Made by a program: the position numbers and the translations under genes | The notes under the pieces: generated by a model | What the model was told of the DNA's origin: nothing | What the model saw: only the letters and a program-made list of their open reading frames with translations | The model's database searches: none | Shown: positions 45,534 through 54,865 of the stretch, in pieces | Numbering within the stretch: the stretch's first letter is position 1 | Layout of the letters: every line of letters begins with the position of its first letter | Assembly: GCA_036417435.1 (NCBI GenBank) | Contig: CM070907.1 | Coordinates: 59,938,001 to 60,002,000 of the forward strand | From: Inia geoffrensis | Lineage: Eukaryota > Chordata > Mammalia > Artiodactyla > Iniidae | Direction of reading: 5' to 3' | Length of the DNA stretch: 64,000 nucleotides

Positions 45534-45739
45534 TTTTTGTTTTGTTTTTTGGGTTTTTTGAGGTACGCGGCCTCTCACTGTTGTGTCCTCTCCCGTTGCG
45601 GAGCACAGGCTCTGGACGTGCAGGCTCAGTGGCCATGGCTCACAGACCCAGCCACTCCGTGGCATGTGGGATCTTTCCAGACCGGGGCACCCCTGCATCG
45701 GCAGGTGGACCCTCAAACACTGCGCCACCAGGGAAGCCC
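45534..45739 (-). mobile_element. CHR-family SINE lacking the B-box region
   Basis: Reverse-oriented CHR SINE: T/G-rich tail, 'ctctcccgttgcggagcaca', 'ggcatgtgggatctttccag', and head complement 'ccaccagggaagccc'. Compared with the other CHR copies here, 11 bases are missing at about 45689, which removes the B-box GGTTCG core. Perfect 13-base TSD. Confidence 0.95.
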
Positions 45740-45752
45740 TAACATGTGTTTT
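45740..45752. repeat. SINE target-site duplication, right copy
   Basis: TAACATGTGTTTT, identical to 45521-45533. Confidence 0.95.
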
Positions 45753-46124
45753 AAATACTTACATATGCATTGTATTATACTTTAGCAGTAAAATATAATA
45801 CTTAAATCATAATTAGGGGAATACCTACCTATATAATGTCTTAGAATGGAAGTCCTATTTAAATCTATTGCTCTACTTCCTTTTGCATCTGTACCTTTCA
45901 CACAAGTTTCTAGGGGTACATTATTTATGATAGCAAGAGACTTCCTAAATTGGAGTACAAAGGCAGGCTAGTTAGTGGAGCCAGCCTTGATAATGTGAAG
46001 ATCTGTAAGAACACAGCAAAGTTGAGATGTAAACTGAAGTTTAGGAGAAGGCTCTAGTTTCTAAGTTGGATGGACAAGAGAAAAAGGAAAGAAAGTGGAA
46101 AGAAATCAATATTTTTTAACTAAA
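45753..46124. other. Unassigned sequence
   Basis: No feature recognised. Confidence 0.5.
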
Positions 46125-46330
46125 AAATGCTGGGCACTAGTTAAGGTTTTTTAATCTCATTTAATCTTCATTACAGCTCTTTGAGTTAGGTGCAATTGAT
46201 CTTATTTTACAGATTAGATAACTCAATTTTATAAAAGATTATCTATGATCACATAGCAGGCAATGATGGAGAAAGGGTGTGAGTGTTTGCAAAGCCAATG
46301 TTCTTTCCAATCCACAGTGCTGCTTCAAGA
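46125..46330 (-). mobile_element. MIR SINE
   Basis: Antisense MIR: 'ctcatttaatcttcattaca', 'ttttacagattagataactc', 'atgatcacatagcaggcaat', 'tccaatccacagtgctgctt'. Collinear over about 200 bases. Confidence 0.75.
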
Positions 46331-47136
46331 GAGAAGATGAAACCTTATAAACAGAGAATGGAGTAACAGAAAGCTATCAAGGTGGTAAACGAGGAAAGAC
46401 CCTACAATGTGGGAACTTGGTTTGGTTATAAGACAGAAACCCAGAGTTTTAACTGGATCAAAAATGTAGCACTAGTACAGAAACAAGAGTTCTTAATGCT
46501 AAGTCACCTGACTTTTAAATGTGATAGAATTCCCTGAAACGCCTCCTTACCTAAAACCAAAACTGTCCCCAGAACCTTGGCAGAACTTTGAAAAAAGATG
46601 TAGATAGTGGTCAAAACGTTGTGGGAGTGTAGAGAAGCAAAGTGCTGTATCAGAGCATAGGCAGGTTGTTTGTTGCCTCACATCTTCTTCCAATTCAGTT
46701 ATTCCAATTTTTTTTATTATTCTTGATTCCACAGGCATTGGGGAAGTGGCCTGTGATATAGCCAGCACTATGTCAAGTGGTGCTGAGAAAATATACATAG
46801 AATAAAAATGTAAGACATTCATAGAATAAAATATAGCCTCTGTTCCAAGGAATGCTTAAACCCAATACGAGAAAAAGACTCATGCATACAAAATGATCAG
46901 ACTTGAAATATATACTTCCATAATCATATTTTATAATTAGAAAAAAATTTTAAGGTAAACAATAAAATACCATGTATAGCTAACTGAAGTGGAAATAATA
47001 AGGTACCAAAGCTTACAGAACAGACTCTAAGTCTCTGGGGAGCCAGATCAACAACCAACCAGACCGTTCGAGGGCTGGATATATTGAAAGGTTTTAAATG
47101 AATGACAGAAAATCGTATTAATATTCCAAATAATTT
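46331..47136. other. Unassigned sequence
   Basis: It contains a 91-codon minus-strand frame (46822-46547) without recognised similarity. Confidence 0.45.
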
Positions 47137-47473
47137 AAACCAAATCTAGGGGCTTCCCTGGTGGCACAGTGGTTAAGAATCCACCCGTCATTGCAGGGGA
47201 CATGGGCTTGAGCCCTGGTCCAGGAAGATCCCACATGCCACAAAGCAACTAAGCCCATGGGCCACAACCACTGAAGCCCACGTGCCACAGCTACTGAAGC
47301 CCACACATCTAGATCCCATGCTCCGCAACAAGAGAAGCCACCGCAGTGAGAAGCCTGCGCACCACAACGACGAGTAGCTCTCGCTCGCTGCAGCTAGAGA
47401 AAGCCTGTGCACAGCAATGAAGACCCAACACAGCCAAAAGTAAATTAATTAACTTAAAAAAAAACCAAACCTA
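47137..47473 (+). mobile_element. Long CHR-2-like tRNA-Glu SINE with TSD
   Basis: The SINE body (about 47149-47461) has head 'ggcttccctggtggcacagt', a repeated middle ('actgaagccca' recurs), and ends 'gacccaacacagccaaaagt' plus an A-rich tail. TSD: AAACCAAATCTA (47137-47148) and AAACCAAACCTA (47462-47473), 11 of 12. It belongs to the longer subfamily also seen at 27894-28155. Confidence 0.93.
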
Positions 47474-47774
47474 ATAAAAAGTTATGTAGCTTGTTTAAAG
47501 CTGAGCTAAAATATTACGATCACATTTTTGGCTTTGGTGTAATGCCATTTTAAACTAGAGAAAGGGTATAAACCTTTGAAATAAAATTCAAAATTTCTCA
47601 TTTTTACTACTAAATTGTAGGTGCACCACTGTTCACTTATTTGCTTTGCCATCATTAGCATCTAACATTGCTCAAATAATTTGCTCTTTATTTTTTTATA
47701 AAAATGATGTTAATGCTTAATTAGTTTTCAAAATCCTTTCACACATTAACTTGATGCTTCTTACTAAAAGCCAG
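47474..47774. other. Unassigned sequence
   Basis: AT-rich. Nothing recognised. Confidence 0.5.
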
Positions 47775-47945
47775 AACTTGGGAAAGGTACCCAACCCCTC
47801 AGGCTTATGTCCCCTACCCTACTCTGAACAAAAGGGATGACAACAAAAGGCAGAGATTACTGTGGAGATTAACTACATCGTATAGATTGAAGTTCTCACC
47901 TTTCACACAGTAGGTAATTAATAAACAGTAGTTGACTCTAAATCT
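47775..47945 (+). mobile_element. MIR SINE fragment
   Basis: Sense MIR: 'ggtacccaacccctcaggct' region, 'gtggagattaactacatcgt', then 'cacacagtaggtaattaata' near the end. Confidence 0.55.
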
Positions 47946-48834
47946 GAATTATCAGGACTCCACTGTTGGAGCTGAGGTCTTAACTGACTCAGTTTCCCGG
48001 CTTCTTTTCCAAAGCCCCTTTCTCTACAGCACACTTGTCTGACACTCATGTACCAAGAAAGCACTGCTCCTCAAATAGCTGCTCAGTATAAGGTAGGATC
48101 CCCAAATGAAAATGTGAAGAGGGGAAAGGCAAATAATGCTTAAAAATCTTCTCTAATTTTCAAACTGAAGTGGAATATTAAATTGTTTTAATTTGCATTT
48201 ATTTGATTTCTAAGATAGTTGGTCATTTTTCAAGAATTCACTAATCATTTGTACTTCCTACTTAGGGAATTATCAGGGTTAGCTTTTTAATTGTGAAGGA
48301 AGTACAATAATTTAATAACAGTACTGAACAGAAATACTTCAAGGAAAGTCATAAGAATAGATTCTTGAAGGAAGCTTGGGATTTGAATGTGCAGAGAAGA
48401 TAGTGGAAAATATAGGTTTATTTTTTTTCCTTTACTGTTCTTTGTTTTCATGGTACCTGCCTTGGTAAGTTTCCTTATTTCCACTTCTCTTTTCTTCCAT
48501 AGGTAACTAGCCTGTCTTCTATTTGTAGGCTAATATTTTTTGGACTTTATTAAGATGCATTGTAATTGCAATCTCTTTAATTGCTTCCTAATTGGTTCCT
48601 TCCTCCCTTTGGTGTATTGTTCATGCATTATTAAATTCCAGCTGGCTTTCCGGAACTCATTTCGCATTCCTTCCAGACAGCTCTTCCCAAGTTAAGCTGT
48701 GTGTCTCCTGGTCCCTTGGTAACCCAGGAAAGAGAGAGCAGTGGGGGAACTGAGAGGATCACTGGAACCTATGTGCTTCCTGCTATAACAAACAATGACA
48801 GCAACAATATCAAGCATTCCAATCCTTCACTGTC
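47946..48834. other. Unassigned sequence
   Basis: No gene or repeat was recognised. Confidence 0.45.
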
Positions 48835-48839
48835 ATTCA

Positions 48840-49020
48840 CAAGTACCTTAAACCAGGAGCAACTCCTTCAGTAGGTTTCTTAAAGCAGGCGTTATTATTC
48901 CCATTCATCAGGAGAGGCATCTAAGGATCAAGGAGGTTAAATTTCTTTCCCAGAGTTGAAAAGCTGCTTTGGGGCTCACACTTAAGTCTCCTGACTCTAA
49001 GTCCTGTGCTTATCCCATCA
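48840..49020 (-). mobile_element. MIR SINE fragment
   Basis: Antisense MIR: 'gcgttattattcccattcat', 'aggagaggcatctaaggatc', 'gaggttaaatttctttccca', 'gactctaagtcctgtgctta'. Confidence 0.65.
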
Positions 49021-49164
49021 TCACTCGCTGCTTGTGTATAAAACCAAATGTCAGCCTTATACCCAATTAACCTCATTAGCTCTTCTACAAATTGCTCAAG
49101 AAATTATTTTTCTTTTCCATCCATGAAGTCCTTTAATAGGGAAAATGGATCATGGAAGGATTAA

Positions 49165-49300
49165 GTCATTTGAAGACAGAAGGTCTGATTTTGAGTCCAG
49201 CCCCAGCTGGGGAAATTTCCTAACCCATCTGATCTTCAGTTTCCCCATCTGTAAAGCTAATTCTCAGATTCATTAAGTCTCCGATGTATGTGAGTTATTT
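49165..49300 (+). mobile_element. MIR SINE fragment
   Basis: Sense MIR: 'tgattttgagtccagcccca' then 'ctgatcttcagtttccccat' and 'ctgtaaagct'. Confidence 0.65.
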
Positions 49301-52105
49301 TTATAAGAATGGTACTGCTAAGAGGTAAGAGGTCACTGGGCTATATGACTTTTAAGGTTCAATGCCCATCAAAGATTTTATTAATCTCCACATGTCTTAA
49401 AATGGCACGCCAGCAGATGCTTTAGTGACTTAATGCCTGAGATACTTTCTGAAAAAAAAAAAGTAGAGTTAAAAAACTAATAAGAATCTCAAGCCAGCCA
49501 ACAAAGCAATCAAGATCCATTCTGGAGCTCTGGGGAATTTCAAATTCTTAGTTCACTTATTTATTGTATTCAAACATATATTAGTACATATTACTATTAA
49601 TCAGTCAAAAATGCCATTAAACCCTTGTAGCCCAGAATTAACAATAGAATTCTAAGACTAATCCAAAACAACTGTGAATCTATTAGTAATTCTTAATTTT
49701 GCCAAGTCATGAATTTGAATTACACATATGCTCACCCTATTGTCAGAGCAAGTTATTTGGGTAGTAAGTGTGTTTAATCCCATCCTCATCTAAAATCAAC
49801 TTCGTTGGCTTTTTTTTTTCATATGTAGATAAGTAGCTTCTTTATAAGGCAAACAATATTCTAAACTGGTATTGAAAAATTTACAATACTCTAAGAAGAT
49901 ATCTGGTGCAAATGTGAATAGTTCTTTCTGTTTATTGAGTAAATTTTACCACTGCCTTTGGCATTATAAGGAATAGAAAAGAAATGGGAAGCCATGCCTA
50001 GACTAACAGATACGGAGGATCCATCTAGAAATGCTACAATGTTTCTTATCAGGAAGGAGGTTAGTGATAGTTATCTATCCTCCTAGAGGAAAGATAAATG
50101 TACTGGAAGCTCAACTGTAAATCTGCCTCTTAATCTTGAAATTTACTCAATAATCTCCCACCTTCCATGCTTCTCCATGTCTCTCGTGAAAGATTCTCTC
50201 TCTGTACAATTTTCACTTGTTTCTCTTACAACCATTTCTCCACTGTTTAAAAGAAATGCTCTGAGTTCATCCTTCTTTACAGACATTATACCTATCTCAC
50301 CCTTAATTAGAAGGCTATGCCTCACCTGAGGACTTAAACTTTGTGTTCCCTAGAGGAAACGACTGAATCACTTCTTATCAAACACACACAGGTTTAGGAG
50401 GGGTTTGGTACTCTCCTGATTTCCCACTGGCATTTCCAGATCATTGTTATTCCACCTTTCAGTCAAAACTCATCATCCTTTGAAACTAAAGACATCTCAC
50501 CTCTTCCTTTACTCACTACTATCAACTTCCACCATCTTAAGAATTCTCCTTTACTCAATGAAGTCTCTAGATTCTGTGCTACAGTTTTCCTTTCTATACC
50601 AGCTCTTGCTTTCGTCCCTGGAGACAAAATGCATGTAACTGGATCATAAAAACTGCAGCCTTAACCTTAAGCCTCCTTCACTCCTATGTCTTCACCTCTT
50701 TTGAACTTCAGCCCCTAATGCAGAGGGACATGCAAAAAATAACATCATCTGCAGATCTGTTCCATCTTAGAAGCCAACCTGCTTTGATACTCTACGGTGA
50801 GCATGATCTCTCCAATGTCCTTACTTCTCCTTTCCCTATACTTTCAACACAGAGAGACGTCCAGTCTATTGACTCTGCCCTTTTCTACCCTTGGTCTCCT
50901 CCCAGACATCCTTCCTTTCCTGTTGATCCTGGACCCCATAAGATTTTATTTCAACTATCTTCACATGCACCTACATTTTCTTAAACCTCTAACTTTCTGT
51001 TATTCAAAAACCTTCACTCTGGATCCCTATTACAACTTATCTTTGTGCTGCCATTTGTTTTTTAAAAGTAAATGTATCATTTGTCCTGTATGATATCCCA
51101 TATTCTTGATTTAGCTAATTGCTTTCCCATGGTTTTTAACTTTTTCCTTTATCTCTCACATTCCACTAATAGATCTACAAAGTTGGTTGGATTCAGTTTG
51201 TTTGCAAGAATACCTCATACCTTATAAATACATTGTACACTTTCTATTATATAATGTTAGGAAGAACATCATATTCTTTTATTTTAGAGGTGTTAAAATT
51301 GATTATTAGGCTCAGGCATTGTCAGTATGATCTATCCATTATGAAGTTTCCTTCACATACTAGTTTTAATACTCACTGATAATCTTTGCATAGAATTGTT
51401 TTTTCCCATTGGGGATTTCAAATGGTAATTTTCTAAATTCAACATTCCTTATACATTTATTAGCAACAGTTCTTCTAAAAATAAGAACATTCCATCCTCA
51501 CCTTTTCATTGCCCTAAAATAACACTCACACAGGTGAACAAGACAAATACTTCCTTTTCTTTTTTTAATTTTTTTTACTGATTTTCAGACTAATTTAAGT
51601 TGGTGTCAAAATAATCTCTAAATATAAACCATTTCTTTCCTTTGTGAATTTTATTACAGACTCAGAGATTTTTCTAGGATTGATATGTTTTAATACTTTA
51701 CCATCATTATTCTTTCTGATGTTTAAATTCCCATCTTTAGCCAGTGGGAGCCCCTTTAAATAAATCCTGGATGCCTTTCAAACATCTCTAGGATATTCTG
51801 AGAGCTTCTTTATATTCTGGAACAATAAGAGGTTACAGGCTCATTGTGTAGATTTCCTGCCCTAGACCCAAATCCTCATTCCTGGTTTCTTGCATGGAAT
51901 ATAGTGTTTAGAGAGTACAAACAGGCACTATAGGTGATCTCTGCTAGCTGAGATTTCTATTAATTGTAGGCCTTTTTTTCTGCAGACAAAGCTAAGAAAT
52001 AAGCATTTAATAGAAAAACAATGAATTTATGCTGATATTTCCAATTCAGGTGTAAAATTATAGAAACTTTTCTGGAATTTTTTTCATGTTTGTATTTTTT
52101 AAAAA
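49301..52105. other. Unassigned sequence
   Basis: About 2.8 kb, the longest stretch here without a confident call. 50290-51100 is C/T-rich with overlapping frames of 88 and 98 codons (50718-50984 and 50797-51093, +) that lack any motif I recognise. It may be a decayed LINE coding region, but this is not supportable by eye. Confidence 0.4.
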
Positions 52106-52116
52106 ATCTTACATTG
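52106..52116. repeat. L1 target-site duplication, left copy
   Basis: ATCTTACATTG, identical to 57983-57993, and both are preceded by an A-run. Confidence 0.92.
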
Positions 52117-52544
52117 GAGGTGGAGTCAAGATGGCAGTGTGGGAAAATGCTGAGTGAGCATCTCCCCACAATTAGGGTGCCTGCCGGCAGCTAGCAGAGG
52201 ACCCAGATGCCAATGAGATGGGAGGAACCCCCAAATGAACCACCACGCCACGTGGCTTGCAGGACCTTGGTTTACAAACTAGGGATCAGGCCAAAGCTCC
52301 TGTCGTGAGAGCTCCAAGTCCAAACCACTGGACTAACAGAGAACCTCAGAACCCAGGGAGTATTCATCAGAGTGAGGTCACACAGGGGTCCTCATCTCAG
52401 CACCAAGACCCAGCTCTACCCAACATCCTATAAATGCCCGTGTTGGAAGCCTCAAGCCAAATAACCAGTAAGAGAGGAACACAATCCCACTCATAAAATT
52501 TTTTTTTTTCATTAAAAAATGAGACAGCAAAAAAAATGTCATAG
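52117..52544 (+). promoter_or_regulatory. Short L1 5' UTR, distinct leader type
   Basis: It carries 'tgagcatctccccacaatta', 'ccacgccacgtggcttgcag' and a T/A-rich end. This is the leader and presumed internal promoter of the copy. It shares almost nothing with the 1.9 kb leader of the minus-strand L1 except the opening 'tcaagatgg' motif. Confidence 0.7.
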
Positions 52545-53419
52545 ATGAAGGAGCAAGGCAAAAACCTACAAGACCAAATGAATGAAGAGGAAGTAGGAAA
52601 TCTTGCTGAAAAAGAATTCAAACTAATGATAGTAAAGATGATCCAGAATCTCAGAAATAGAATGGAGGCACAGATTGAGAAAATACAGGAAATGTTTAAC
52701 AAAGATCTAGAAGAACTAAAGAACAAACAAACAGAGATGAACACAATAACTGAAATTTAAAATATACTAGAAGGAATCAATAACAGAATAACTGAGACAG
52801 AAGAACGAATAAGTGAGCTGGAAGACAAAATGGTGGAAATAACTGCCGAGGAGCAGAATAAAGAAAAAAGAATGAAAAGAATTGAAGACAATCTCAGAGA
52901 CTTCTGGGACAACACTAAATGCACCAACATTTGAATTATATGGTCCCAAAAGAAGAAGAGAAAAAGAAAGTGTCTGAGAAAATATTTGAAGAGATTATAG
53001 ATGAAAATTTCCCTAATATGGGGAAGGAAATAGTCAGCCAAGTCCAGGAAGCACAGAGAGTCCCATACAGGATAAAACCTAGGAAGAACACACCAAGACA
53101 CATACTAATCAAACTAACAAAAATTAAATTCAAAGAAAAAAATATTAAAAGCAGCAAGGGAAAAACAAAAAATAACATACAAAGGAATTGCCATAAGGTT
53201 ATCAGCTGATTTTTCAGCAGAAATTCTGGAGGACAGAAGGGAGTGACAGGACATACTTAAAGTGATGAAAAAGAAAAACCTACAACAAGATTACTCTATC
53301 CAGCAAGGATCTCATTCAGATTCAATGGAGAAATCAAAAGATTTTCAGACAAGCAAAAGGGAAGAGAATTCAGCACCACCAAACCAGCTTTACAACAAAT
53401 GCTAAAGAAACTTCTCTAG
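52545..53419 (+). pseudogene. L1 ORF1 (RNA-binding chaperone), broken
   Basis: The ATG at 52545 gives MKEQGKNLQDQMNEEEVGNLAEKEFKLMIVKMIQNL and a TAA after 71 residues (52758-52760). The coiled coil continues in frame downstream (EGINNRITETEERISELEDKMVEI). The next break is a TGA at 52933 where related copies read a VPEEEE-like block. The frame 52919-53209 then gives VQEAQRVPYRIKPRKNTPRHILIKLTKIK. The end is a TAG at 53417-53419. ORF2 begins 58 bases later, the same spacing as in the copy at 32713. Non-functional. Confidence 0.92.
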
Positions 53420-53918
53420 GCAGGAAACACAAGACAGGAAAAAGACCCACAAAAACAAACCCAAAACAATTAAGAAAATGGTAATAGGAACAAACATACT
53501 GATAATAAGCTTGAATGTAAATGGATTAAATGCACCAACCAAAAGACACAGACTGGCTGAATGGATACAAAAACAAGACACATATATATGTTGTCTACAA
53601 GAGACCCAATTCAGACATAGGAACACAAACAGCCTGACAGTGAAGGGATGGAAAAAGATATTCCATGCAAATGGAAATCAAAAGGAAGCTGGAGTAGCAA
53701 TACTCGTATCAGATAAAATAGACTTTAAAATAAAGACTGTTAAGGAGGGACATTACATAATGATCAAAGGATCAATCCAAGAAGAAGATATAACAATTAT
53801 AAATGTTTATGTACCCCACATAGGAGCATCTCAATACATAAGGCAAATTCTAACAACCATGAAAGAAGAAATCAACAGTAACACAATAATAGTAGGGGAC
53901 TTTAACACCCCACTTACA

Positions 53919-53965
53919 CCAAACAGAAAATAAATCCAAACAGATCATCCAAACAGAAAATAAAT
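53919..53965 (+). repeat. 17-base direct duplication in ORF2
   Basis: CCAAACAGAAAATAAAT occurs at 53919-53935 and 53949-53965. Related copies have one, at the second position. The first copy brings in the stop that ends the endonuclease frame. Confidence 0.88.
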
Positions 53966-54518
53966 AAGGAAAAACAAGCTTTAAATGACACAATAGACCA
54001 TAGAGATTTAATTGACATTTATAGAACATTCCACCCAAAAGTGGCAGAACACACGTTCTTCTCAAGTGCACATGGAATATTCTCCAGGATAGATCACATT
54101 TGGGTCACAGATCAAGCCTCAGAAAATTTAAGAAAATTGAAATTGTTATCAAGCATCTTTTCTGACCACAATGCTATGAGACTGGAAATCAATTACAGGG
54201 AAAAAACTGTAGAAAAACCAAATACATGGAGGCTAAACAGTGTACTACTAAATAACCAACAGATCACTGAAGAAATCAAAGAAGAAATTAAAAAATACAT
54301 AGAAACAAATGATAACAAAAACATAATGACCCAAAACCTATGGGACACAGCAAAAGCAGTTCTAAGAGGGAGGTTTATGCCAATTCAATCTCACCTCAAG
54401 AAACAAGAAAAATCTCAAATAAACAGTCTAACCCTACACTTAAAACTACTAAGAAAGAAAAACAAAGAAAATGCAAAGTCAGTACAAGGAAAGAAATCAT
54501 AAAGGTCAGAGCAGAAAT

Positions 54519-54528
54519 AAATGAAATA
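54519..54528. repeat. Nested-L1 target-site duplication, left copy
   Basis: AAATGAAATA, identical to 54856-54865; removing one copy and the insert restores the ORF2 sequence order. Confidence 0.88.
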
Positions 54529-54673
54529 ATAGGAAGGGTGGGAGGGAGATGCAACAGGGAGGGGATATGGGGATATATGTATACATATAGCTGATTCACT
54601 TTGTTATACAGCAGAAACACAACATTGTAAAGCAATTATACTCCAATAAAGATGTTAAAATAAATAAATAAAA
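54529..54673 (+). mobile_element. Nested 5'-truncated L1 3' end
   Basis: It starts within the L1 3' UTR ('aggaagggtgggagggagat'), continues 'agctgattcactttgttata', 'gcaattatactccaataaag' (polyadenylation signal) and a first A-rich tail 'aaaataaataaataaaa'. It is inserted in ORF2 of the host L1. Confidence 0.88.
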
Positions 54674-54855
54674 TATATGTAACATAAAAGAAAATGTAAT
54701 AATCATTCTCAGTTCACAGGCAATACAAAAAGAGGCCAAATGCTGGATCTGCTCCAAGAGTTGTAGCTTACTAACCCCTATGTTACTGTACACATGTTAC
54801 AATTCTAAGTATCTATAAATATTAAATCATTCTATCAAGCCTAAATAAATAAATG
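54674..54855 (+). other. Candidate L1 3' transduction with second tail
   Basis: About 170 bases of non-L1 sequence follow the first A tail and end in a second A-rich tail just before the right TSD. Part of it ('caatacaaaaagaggccaaa', 'tgctggatctgctccaagag') resembles a decayed hAT-type DNA transposon on the opposite strand. The order L1 end, A tail, unique DNA, A tail, TSD is the signature of read-through 3' transduction. Confidence 0.78.
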
Positions 54856-54865
54856 AAATGAAATA
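54856..54865. repeat. Nested-L1 target-site duplication, right copy
   Basis: AAATGAAATA, partner of 54519-54528. Confidence 0.88.

Noticed and set aside
50718..51093. Overlapping 88- and 98-codon frames as a host gene
   Set aside because: No motif, no frame preference and no splice context; low-complexity C/T-rich DNA readily gives such frames.
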